The notes below the pieces were generated by a model, which saw nothing but the letters and a program-made list of their open reading frames with translations, was not told where the DNA came from and ran no database searches. A program made the translations under genes and the position numbers. A stretch of DNA of 64,000 nt from CALKXV01 sp965228905. GTDB lineage: Bacteria > Pseudomonadota > Alphaproteobacteria > Rhodobacterales > Rhodobacteraceae. The stretch's first letter is position 1. Each line of letters begins with the position of its first letter. The stretch is from positions 1,922,001 through 1,986,000 of the forward strand of contig CBDDII010000003.1 of the NCBI GenBank assembly GCA_965228905.1. Reading direction: 5' to 3'. This document shows, one piece after another, positions 7,638 through 14,865 of this stretch.

Positions 7638-8861
7638 TTGGACTATTCTGCGAAACTGGACGATGCGATCCAGAAGCTGCACGACGAAGGGCGGTATCGG
7701 ACGTTTATCGACATTGTGCGCCAGCAGGGCCAGTTCCCCCACGCGACCTGGAGCCATCCGGACGGCGGCGAACGCCCCGTAACGGTCTGGTGCGGCAACG
7801 ATTATCTTGGCATGGGCCAGCACCCCGAAGTTCTGGCGGCGATGCACGATGCGCTGGACACCACCGGTGCAGGTTCGGGCGGAACGCGCAACATCTCGGG
7901 CACGACGACCTATCACAAGGAACTCGAGGCCGAACTGGCCGATCTGCACGGCAAGGAATCCGCGCTGTTGTTCACCAGCGCCTATATCGCCAACGACGCG
8001 ACGCTTTCCACGCTGCCGAAACTTTTCCCGGGGCTGATTATTTATTCAGACGAATTGAATCATGCTTCGATGATCGAAGGGGTGCGCCGCAACGGTGGCG
8101 CCAAGCGGATTTTCCGCCACAACGACGTCGAACATCTGCGCGAACTGCTTGCGGCGGATGATCCGGCTACGCCGAAACTGATTGCTTTCGAGTCGATCTA
8201 TTCGATGGACGGCGACTTCGGTCCGATCCGCGAGATCTGCGATCTGGCCGATGAATTCGGTGCCCTGACCTATATCGACGAGGTTCACGCGGTCGGCATG
8301 TATGGTCCGCGCGGTGGTGGCGTGACCGAGCGTGATCGCCTTGCGCATCGCATCGACATCATCAACGGCACCCTTGCCAAAGCCTATGGCGTAATGGGCG
8401 GATACATTGCGGCCAGCGCAAAAATGGTAGATGCCATAAGGTCTTACGCGCCGGGGTTCATCTTTACGACCTCGCTCGCTCCCACCATTGCCGCGGGCGC
8501 CGCGACCAGTGTGCGGCTGTTGAAATCCGACCAGGCCCGCCGTGACCTGCACCAGGAGCGTGCCGCGATCCTGAAGACGCGGTTCCGCGCCCTTGGTCTG
8601 CCGATGATCGACCACGGCAGTCACATCGTGCCGGTCATCGTGGGCAATCCGGTGCACACCAAGATCCTGTCGGACATGCTGCTTGAGAACCACGGCATCT
8701 ACGTCCAGCCGATCAATTTCCCGACCGTTCCGCGCGGCACCGAGCGGCTGCGTTTCACGCCGTCTCCGGTCCACGGACCCGAAGATTTCGACCGGCTTAT
8801 TAAGGCTATGGACGCACTTTGGTCCCATTGTGCGCTAAATCGCGCCGAACTTTCCGCATAA
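7638..8861 (+). CDS. hemA: 5-aminolevulinate synthase
   Basis: A 407-residue PLP enzyme that condenses glycine and succinyl-CoA to 5-aminolevulinate, the first step of haem and tetrapyrrole synthesis by the C4 pathway. I start it at the TTG at 7638, six bases after GAGGAG; this gives the usual MDY...EGRYRTFIDI N-terminus. Motifs include WCGNDYLGMGQHP, GTRNISGTTTYHKELE, the Asp of YIDEVHAVGMYGPRGGG, and the PLP lysine K248 in GTLAKAYGVMGGYI, the same number as in Rhodobacter HemA. It is single in this window. No obvious FNR box was seen in the short upstream gap. Confidence 0.97.
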   Translation: MDYSAKLDDAIQKLHDEGRYRTFIDIVRQQGQFPHATWSHPDGGERPVTVWCGNDYLGMGQHPEVLAAMHDALDTTGAGSGGTRNISGTTTYHKELEAELADLHGKESALLFTSAYIANDATLSTLPKLFPGLIIYSDELNHASMIEGVRRNGGAKRIFRHNDVEHLRELLAADDPATPKLIAFESIYSMDGDFGPIREICDLADEFGALTYIDEVHAVGMYGPRGGGVTERDRLAHRIDIINGTLAKAYGVMGGYIAASAKMVDAIRSYAPGFIFTTSLAPTIAAGAATSVRLLKSDQARRDLHQERAAILKTRFRALGLPMIDHGSHIVPVIVGNPVHTKILSDMLLENHGIYVQPINFPTVPRGTERLRFTPSPVHGPEDFDRLIKAMDALWSHCALNRAELSA

Positions 8862-8889
8862 AACGGAATCCGTGACCGCTAACCTGCGC

Positions 8890-8908
8890 TGTGTTAAGCA
8901 TTAACACA
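8890..8908. promoter_or_regulatory. Perfect 19-nt inverted repeat between hemA and the rodZ-like gene
   Basis: TGTGTTAA, a GCA spacer and TTAACACA form a perfect 8-bp palindrome. It is AT-rich and too weak for a terminator, so an operator for a dimeric regulator is more likely. It is 66 nt before the rodZ-like start codon. No regulator can be named. Confidence 0.4.
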
Positions 8909-8950
8909 CGGAGCTTCGGGCGATTCCTTTGCCCGTTCCTGGGGACTGAA

Positions 8951-8977
8951 ATGAGTTATTTGGGGCAGGACATATGA
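8951..8977 (+). CDS. Possible 8-codon leader peptide overlapping the rodZ-like start
   Basis: An ATG preceded by GGGGA opens an 8-residue frame (MSYLGQDI) whose TGA overlaps the ATG of the next gene as ATGA. Such overlap can couple translation. It may be chance; the downstream gene also has its own GGGGCAGGA site. Confidence 0.25.
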   Translation: MSYLGQDI

Positions 8978-10263
8978 GCGGGCGTCGTGGGACGTCTGAC
9001 AAGGCCAAGCAATCGGAAAACCTCAAAGGGTTTGACGATTTTGAACTGCGCCTTGGTGACATCATGCGGGGCGAGCGCGCCACCATGGGCAAGTCGCTTC
9101 TCGATGTTCAGCGCGAACTCAAGATCAAGGCGACCTATATCTCGGCCATCGAAAACACCGATCCGTCGGTCTTTGACACGCCTGGATTCGTCGCGGGTTA
9201 TGTCCGGTCTTATGCGCGCTACCTCGACCTTGATCCCGAATGGGCCTTCAAGACCTTTTGCGAGGAAGGCGGCTTTGCTGTTTCTCACGGCATGTCCCCG
9301 GCGGCCAGCGTCAAGACGGACAAGTCGCCGGGCGTGAAGAAAACCACCGGCAGCGTTAGTAGCAAACCGGCCCATCTGCGCGATCCGTTCACCGACCCCT
9401 CGGTCAGCTATCTGCCGAAGGGCGAGGCGATCATGTCGGGGATCGAACCCCGTGCCATCGGCTCCATCGCGGTGCTTCTAGTCCTGTTGACGGGCATCGG
9501 CTATGGTGGCTGGTCCGTGCTTCAGGAGGTACAGAAGGTGCGTCTGACCCCGGTTGACCAGACGCCCGAGGTTCTGGCCGATCTCGACCCCTTGAGTTCT
9601 GCGGTCCTGCCGCGAGACGATCTGGCCAGCGTCGATACCGCGCCGGTCGCCCCCGTCACCGAATCCTTCGACCGTATTTCGCGTCCCGAGGCGCTGGATG
9701 TTCCAGTCCTGACCGCCCGCGACGGCCCGATCGCCTCGATTGACCCCGACACTGTCGGCAGTCTGGCCCCCGATCCCGGCGAACGCTTCATCGCCGCACG
9801 TCCCGCGCGCCCCGACAACCTGCCGTTTGCCGTTCCGGGCAGCACCGACGACATCGAAAGCGATCTTGTCGCGCGTCTGGATGCCGAAAGCCTTCTGGCC
9901 GACGTTCAGATCGTGGAACCTTCTGCACCTTCGGTCGCGCTTTTGGCGGTGCGCCCGTCCTGGGTGCGGGTGCGCGGTGCCGACGGCACGGTGATCTTTG
10001 AAAAGATCCTGGATGCGGGCGAAGAATTCGAAGTGCCGCTGACCGAAGAGCCGGCGACCCTCAGGGCCGGCAACGCAGGTTCGCTCTATTTCGCGGTCAA
10101 CGGCCAGACCTACGGCCCGGCGGGCAACGGTCCGGCTGTCGTGCGCGACGTGAAACTGGCCCCTGAAGCCCTGCGCGAGACTTACAGCCTTGCCGATGCC
10201 GCCGCCGATTCCGATCTTGCGCGATTTATTGCGGTTGCCGAGGCGGGAACCGGCGGCGAGTGA
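8974..10263 (+). CDS. RodZ-like helix-turn-helix / DUF4115 membrane protein
   Basis: A 429-residue bitopic protein with RodZ architecture. Residues about 22-100 are an XRE-type helix-turn-helix (LRLGDIMRGERATMGKSLLD, then IKATYISAIENTD and VRSYARYLDLDP). A linker of about 50 residues follows, then one membrane helix (about 161-184), a long acidic, proline-rich periplasmic linker, and a C-terminal beta domain of DUF4115 type (VRPSWVRVRGADGTVIFEKI). RodZ links MreB filaments to the cell-wall elongation machinery. It is followed by ispG, a common pairing in bacteria, which supports the call. Confidence 0.85.
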   Translation: MSGRRGTSDKAKQSENLKGFDDFELRLGDIMRGERATMGKSLLDVQRELKIKATYISAIENTDPSVFDTPGFVAGYVRSYARYLDLDPEWAFKTFCEEGGFAVSHGMSPAASVKTDKSPGVKKTTGSVSSKPAHLRDPFTDPSVSYLPKGEAIMSGIEPRAIGSIAVLLVLLTGIGYGGWSVLQEVQKVRLTPVDQTPEVLADLDPLSSAVLPRDDLASVDTAPVAPVTESFDRISRPEALDVPVLTARDGPIASIDPDTVGSLAPDPGERFIAARPARPDNLPFAVPGSTDDIESDLVARLDAESLLADVQIVEPSAPSVALLAVRPSWVRVRGADGTVIFEKILDAGEEFEVPLTEEPATLRAGNAGSLYFAVNGQTYGPAGNGPAVVRDVKLAPEALRETYSLADAAADSDLARFIAVAEAGTGGE

Positions 10264-10320
10264 TGGACTGACCGGCCCCGGCCCCCTATGTAAACCGCGA
10301 AGAGAGCAGGGAGTGGCGCA

Positions 10321-11442
10321 ATGTCGCTGAACCACGTCCGCCCCTGGCGGAACATCTATCGCCGGAAATCACGTCAGATCATGGTCGGCAACGTGCCTGT
10401 CGGCGGCGACGCTCCGATCAGCGTCCAGACCATGACCAACACGGTCACCACCGACATCAAGGGCACCATCGCCCAAGTCCAGGCGGCGGCAGAGGCAGGG
10501 GCGGACATCGTGCGCATCAGCGTGCCTGACAAGGAAAGCTCGGCCGCGTTGAAAGAGATCGTGCGCGAAAGCCCCGTGCCGATCGTCGCTGACATCCATT
10601 TTCACTATCAGCGCGGGATCGAAGCCGCCGAGGCGGGGGCCGCCTGCCTGCGCATCAATCCCGGCAACATCGGGAGCGAAGACCGGGTGCGCGAGGTCAT
10701 CAAGGCCGCGCGGGACAACAATTGTTCGATCCGCATCGGCGTGAACGCCGGTTCTCTGGAAAAGCACCTGCTGGAGAAATACGGCGAGCCGTGTCCGGAC
10801 GCGATGGTCGAATCCGGTCTCGACCACATCAAGGTCTTGCAGGACAACGATTTTCACGAGTTCAAGATCAGCTGCAAGGCGTCGGACGTCTTCATGGCCG
10901 CCGCCGCCTACCAGGCACTGGCCGAAGCCACCGACGCGCCGATCCACCTTGGAATCACCGAGGCGGGCGGGCTGACCTCGGGCACGATCAAAAGCGCCAT
11001 CGGCCTTGGCAACCTTCTGTGGATGGGCATCGGCGACACGATCCGCGTGTCGCTCTCCGCCGATCCGGTGGAAGAGGTGAAGGTCGGCTATGAAATCCTG
11101 AAATCCCTCGGGCTCAGGCACCGGGGAGTCAACATCATCTCATGCCCATCCTGCGCGCGGCAGGGGTTCGACGTGATCAAGACGGTCGAGGCGCTGGAAA
11201 AGCGGCTGGAGCATATCAGGACGCCGATGAGTTTGTCGATCATCGGTTGTGTCGTGAACGGGCCGGGCGAGGCACTGATGACCGATGTCGGCTTCACCGG
11301 CGGGGGTGCCGGGTCGGGCATGGTCTATCTGGCGGGCAAGGCCAGCCACAAGATGTCGAACGACCAGATGATCGACCACATCGTCGAAGAGGTCGAAAAG
11401 AAGGCCGCCCAGCTTGAAGCGGCACCGGAAGCGGCTGAGTAG
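10321..11442 (+). CDS. ispG: 4-hydroxy-3-methylbut-2-en-1-yl diphosphate synthase
   Basis: A 373-residue [4Fe-4S] enzyme of the non-mevalonate isoprenoid (MEP) pathway that converts MEcPP to HMBPP. The N-terminal TIM barrel shows IMVGNVPVGGDAPISVQTM and VADIHFHYQRGIEAAEAGA. The C-terminal cluster domain shows IISCPSCARQGFD and a third cysteine in IIGCVVNGPGEA. It lies 57 nt after the rodZ-like gene, probably in the same unit, with a GGGAG ribosome site. It is followed by an overlapping double hairpin. Confidence 0.97.
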   Translation: MSLNHVRPWRNIYRRKSRQIMVGNVPVGGDAPISVQTMTNTVTTDIKGTIAQVQAAAEAGADIVRISVPDKESSAALKEIVRESPVPIVADIHFHYQRGIEAAEAGAACLRINPGNIGSEDRVREVIKAARDNNCSIRIGVNAGSLEKHLLEKYGEPCPDAMVESGLDHIKVLQDNDFHEFKISCKASDVFMAAAAYQALAEATDAPIHLGITEAGGLTSGTIKSAIGLGNLLWMGIGDTIRVSLSADPVEEVKVGYEILKSLGLRHRGVNIISCPSCARQGFDVIKTVEALEKRLEHIRTPMSLSIIGCVVNGPGEALMTDVGFTGGGAGSGMVYLAGKASHKMSNDQMIDHIVEEVEKKAAQLEAAPEAAE

Positions 11443-11446
11443 GTTG

Positions 11447-11481
11447 GCAAACTCCGACGCGGAGTTTGCGTCAAACTCCGC
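11447..11481. repeat. Two overlapping 23-nt hairpins of the GACGC/GCGTC family
   Basis: The first hairpin (11447-11469) has arms GCAAACTCC and GGAGTTTGC around core GACGC. The second (11459-11481) has arms GCGGAGTTT and AAACTCCGC around core GCGTC. They share bases, so only one can form at a time. Both have the same 9+5+9 format as the four-hairpin elements at 47592 and 50814. The site is the 47-nt gap between the convergent ispG and dsbA-like genes, so it may also serve as a terminator. Confidence 0.75.
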
Positions 11482-11489
11482 CCCCGAAA

Positions 11490-12242
11490 TCACCCCTGGG
11501 TGGCGCGCACCCTTTCGATGATCGTGCGCATCTGGTCCAGTTCCAGATAACCGCGCACCACGGAGTCTCCCATGATGAAACCGGGCGTACCCTGAATTTT
11601 CAATGTCTTGGCAAGGGCGTGGTTCGTGGCAATGACCCGGTTCACCTCGGCGCTGTCCATCATCTCGACCACGGCGGCATGATCCACCCCGGCGCTGCGC
11701 GATAGTCTGGCCAAAAGCCCCTCGTTCACGGCACCCTGGTTCTTCATCAGCGCGTCATGAACCGTCTTGTAGGCGGCGTCGTCTCCAACAAGCTTGGTGG
11801 CAACGGCATAGCGCGAGGCAAGCATCGATTGTTCGCCCAGGACCGGAAACTCCTTGACGATCAGCCTTACGCCACTGTCCGAGGCAAGCAGCGCCTCGAT
11901 GGCCGGGACCGATTTCTTGCACCAGGAACACCGGTAATCCAGGAACTCGACCACCGTCACATCGCCGTCGGGGTTGCCACCCACGTAGGAATAGCCGTCC
12001 TCGAAAATCAGCGCGCGGTTCATCTCGATAAATTCGGCGTCCGCACGCGCTGCGTCCTCGGCCTGGCGCTGTTCCAGTATGCCGATCGCTTCCATCAGCA
12101 CTTCGGGGTTTTCCAGGAGATAGTCGCGAATTTCGGCGCGAAAGATCGCGCGTTCCTGGTCCGACATGGTTTCGATGTCGAAGGCGGGTGCCGCCGTGGC
12201 GCAAAGCATCAGGGCAAGGGCGGGCAGGAGGTTTCGCAACAT
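11490..12242 (-). CDS. DsbA family thioredoxin-fold protein, periplasmic
   Basis: A 250-residue protein with a signal peptide (residues 1-20, ending APA). An alpha-helical extension with IRDYLLENPEVLMEAIGILE follows, as in the DsbA/Com1 group. The thioredoxin fold begins at GDVTVVEFLDY with the redox pair C105-S-W-C108. The cis-Pro loop is IQGTPGFIMGD near residue 220. It is expected to oxidise or reshuffle disulphides of exported proteins. CSWC is not the classical DsbA CPHC, so its direction of action is uncertain. It is divergent from the aminotransferase gene and convergent with ispG. Confidence 0.9.
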   Translation of the reverse strand: MLRNLLPALALMLCATAAPAFDIETMSDQERAIFRAEIRDYLLENPEVLMEAIGILEQRQAEDAARADAEFIEMNRALIFEDGYSYVGGNPDGDVTVVEFLDYRCSWCKKSVPAIEALLASDSGVRLIVKEFPVLGEQSMLASRYAVATKLVGDDAAYKTVHDALMKNQGAVNEGLLARLSRSAGVDHAAVVEMMDSAEVNRVIATNHALAKTLKIQGTPGFIMGDSVVRGYLELDQMRTIIERVRATQG

Positions 12243-12387
12243 GGGTTCACCTGTTCACTGGTTGGGCAAAAGCATCGCAGATAGCGACCGAAGTGCAAGC
12301 GGTTCACGGCTTTGTGTCCCGCGTTCCGCCATTGACGCGCCGGTGCTGCGGGGGCAGAGGGGACGGGCCCGGAATGTGAGTCTGCCA

Positions 12388-13533
12388 ATGCGCCTGTCCA
12401 AAAGATCAAACGTCGATCCCTTCATCGTCATGGATGTGATGGAGGCCGCCTCACAGGCCGAGGCGAATGGCCGTCACATCATCCATATGGAGGTCGGCCA
12501 GCCCGGCACGCCCGCGCCCGAAGGGGCACGACGCGCTCTTGCCGGTGCCATGGAACAAGGCCAGTTGGGCTATACAGTGGCGCTTGGGCTGCCGGCCTTG
12601 CGCGAAAAGATCGCCGCCCTCTACGGCGAAAGGCACGATGTCGACCTGTCGCCCGAGCGGGTGATCGTGACGGCGGGGTCGTCCGGGGCCTTCCTTCTGG
12701 CATTCACGGCGCTTTTCGACGCAGGCGAACGCGTCGCACTCGGCGCACCCGGCTACCCCTCCTATCGCCAGATCCTGAGCGCCCTCAGCCTCACCCCGGT
12801 TGATATCGAAACGCGCATCGAAGACCGCTATCAGCCGACGCCTGACAGCCTGCCTGAAGACATTCAGGGGTTGATCGTGGCCTCTCCGGCCAATCCGTCG
12901 GGCACGATGCTGGATAAACCCGCCCTTGCCGCATTGATCGAGGCAATTGCGGCGCGGAATGCGGCCTTCGTGTCCGACGAGATTTACCATGGTCTGGAAT
13001 ATGGCCAGCGCGCGGTGTCGGCGCTGGAAGTCTCTGACGAGACCTATGTGATCAATTCCTTCTCCAAGTACTACTCGATGACCGGTTGGCGCGTCGGCTG
13101 GATGGTCGTGCCCGAAGACCACGTGCGCACCATCGAGCGTCTGGCCCAGAACATGTTCATCTGCGCGCCCCATGCCAGTCAGGTGGCAGCACTTGCCGCG
13201 ATGGAGTGTACCGAGGAACTGGAAGCAAACGTCGCTGTCTACCGCAAGAACCGCGACCTGATGATCGAAGGCCTGACGCAGGCGGGATTTGACCGGATCG
13301 CGCCGCCGGACGGGGCTTTCTATGTCTATGCCGATGTCTCCGAACTGACCGACGATGCCCGTGCCTTCGCCGCCGAGATACTTGACCAGGCGGGCGTGGC
13401 GGTGACGCCGGGGCTCGATTTCGACAAGAGGCGCGGGCAGGGGACGTTGCGCTTTTCCTATGCCCGTTCGACCGCGGATATCGAAGAGGGTCTGCGTCGG
13501 TTGAAGGACTTTATGAAAAGCCGCGGAATCTAA
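12388..13533 (+). CDS. Class I/II pyridoxal-phosphate aminotransferase
   Basis: A 381-residue fold-type I aminotransferase, starting at MRLSKRSNVDPFIVMDVM; earlier in-frame starts overlap the divergent dsbA-like gene. Motifs include HMEVGQPGTPAPEG, the GYTVALGLPALREKIA substrate-entry segment, VASPANPSGTM (PLP-contacting Asn), SDEIYHGL (Asp for the PLP nitrogen) and the Schiff-base lysine in SFSKYYSMTGWRVGW. The C-terminal Arg in LRFSYARS binds the substrate carboxylate. It resembles aspartate/aromatic aminotransferases, but the amino-acid specificity cannot be set. Its neighbours do not form a pathway. Confidence 0.9.
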   Translation: MRLSKRSNVDPFIVMDVMEAASQAEANGRHIIHMEVGQPGTPAPEGARRALAGAMEQGQLGYTVALGLPALREKIAALYGERHDVDLSPERVIVTAGSSGAFLLAFTALFDAGERVALGAPGYPSYRQILSALSLTPVDIETRIEDRYQPTPDSLPEDIQGLIVASPANPSGTMLDKPALAALIEAIAARNAAFVSDEIYHGLEYGQRAVSALEVSDETYVINSFSKYYSMTGWRVGWMVVPEDHVRTIERLAQNMFICAPHASQVAALAAMECTEELEANVAVYRKNRDLMIEGLTQAGFDRIAPPDGAFYVYADVSELTDDARAFAAEILDQAGVAVTPGLDFDKRRGQGTLRFSYARSTADIEEGLRRLKDFMKSRGI

Positions 13534-13599
13534 CGAAAATAATCGTTACCTTACGCGGCGATTCGCGGTAACCTTTAGAAAAAGAGCCAAAGCAGGCAG

Positions 13600-14769
13600 A
13601 TGAGCAGACCTTTTGCAGCCTTTCTTGCGCTGACCCTGTGGCTGACCGCAGGTGCAGTGGTGGCGGAAGCGCCCGTTGCGCAGTTGGCTGCCCCATCCGA
13701 ATTTCGCGACCACGGCGGCGGTGTCGTCCTGAACGTTCCCGTGACCCAAGCGGTGCCCTGGAAAACCTGGCTTGCCGATGATCCGCCGCGCCTGATCGTC
13801 GAGTTCAAGGGGCTGGAATGGAGCGCCGCGCCGAAAGTCAGTTCATCCTCTGTCGCCGAAGTCCGGATCGAGCGTTCGGGGCCGGAATGGTCGCGGCTGG
13901 TGGCCTATCTTCGCGAACCCCTGACCGTCGCGCAGGCCGAGATGGCCACCGATGAGACCGGCGCGGGCGAACTTCGCCTGGTCCTCGGGCCGACCACCGG
14001 AGCGGCCTTCCGCGATCAGGCCGGATCCCTGGAACAACCCCTGGCCGAAGCACCGCGCCCCCGCACGGTGGTGGTTCTCGATCCCGGCCACGGCGGGCGC
14101 GATCCCGGCGCGGTGGCGGGCGATTTGACCGAGTCCGCCCTGATGCTGGATTTCGCCCTGCATCTGCAAACCGTGCTTGGTGAGACGGGCATGTTCGACG
14201 TCGTCCTGACGCGGGACGCGGACGATTTCGTCCCGCTGATCACAAGGCTGACCCGGGCGCGGGACGCCGGTGCCGATGTCTTTCTGTCGCTCCACGCCGA
14301 CCGGTTGGCCGATGGCAGCGGAGAGGCGTCGGGCCTGACCCTTTATTCCCTTGGCCGCAAAGGCATGGACACGGCCAGCAACAGGACGGTGACGCGCGCC
14401 GAACCCGATGACATGCTGAAAGGCGTCGACCTAAGCGGGGCCGAGGACGAGGTCGCCCTGGCGCTTCTGGGATTGCAGCGCCTCAATACCGATCCGCGAA
14501 CCGGGGCCCTTTCCGGCACGCTTTTGGGCGCATTCACCGCCTCTGGCGTCGAAGTGAACTCCCGCCCCGAGCGGCAGGGCAATTTCTCGGTCCTGAAGGC
14601 CGCCGACATTCCTTCGCTTTTGATCGAGCTTGGGTTTTTATCCTCTGACGCGGATCTGGAGCGTCTGACCTCGGACGAATGGCGCGACGCGGCAAGCGCG
14701 GCGCTGCGCGACGGGCTGATGCAATGGGTTCAGGAAGACCGCCTTTTGCGCGATGCCATGGGAAAATGA
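13600..14769 (+). CDS. amiC: N-acetylmuramoyl-L-alanine amidase (AmiC type)
   Basis: A 389-residue periplasmic zinc amidase. A signal peptide (1-23) precedes an AMIN domain (about 30-130). The Amidase_3 domain starts at VVVLDPGHGGRDPGA (zinc His), continues with the ligand Glu in LTESALMLDFA and His in FLSLHADRLADG, and ends with the catalytic Glu in SLLIELGFLSS. It cleaves the amide between MurNAc and the stem peptide to split septal peptidoglycan. It lies 96 nt before the PBP1A gene on the same strand, an order conserved in alphaproteobacteria. A hairpin with GTTACC/GGTAAC arms (13545-13574) lies upstream. Confidence 0.95.
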   Translation: MSRPFAAFLALTLWLTAGAVVAEAPVAQLAAPSEFRDHGGGVVLNVPVTQAVPWKTWLADDPPRLIVEFKGLEWSAAPKVSSSSVAEVRIERSGPEWSRLVAYLREPLTVAQAEMATDETGAGELRLVLGPTTGAAFRDQAGSLEQPLAEAPRPRTVVVLDPGHGGRDPGAVAGDLTESALMLDFALHLQTVLGETGMFDVVLTRDADDFVPLITRLTRARDAGADVFLSLHADRLADGSGEASGLTLYSLGRKGMDTASNRTVTRAEPDDMLKGVDLSGAEDEVALALLGLQRLNTDPRTGALSGTLLGAFTASGVEVNSRPERQGNFSVLKAADIPSLLIELGFLSSDADLERLTSDEWRDAASAALRDGLMQWVQEDRLLRDAMGK

Positions 14770-14865
14770 ACCGGCCAAATGCCGCGCGGGCCTTTTGACG
14801 CCCCGCGTGCAGGCCCATATAACAGTCTGGCAGGGGCCGCTTGGGCAGGCAAAGGTAGGCGTTTC

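Noticed and set aside
13545..13574. GTTACC/GGTAAC hairpin before amiC as a terminator
   Set aside because: Stem is imperfect with internal mismatches and no U-run; it may be an operator but I cannot support either.
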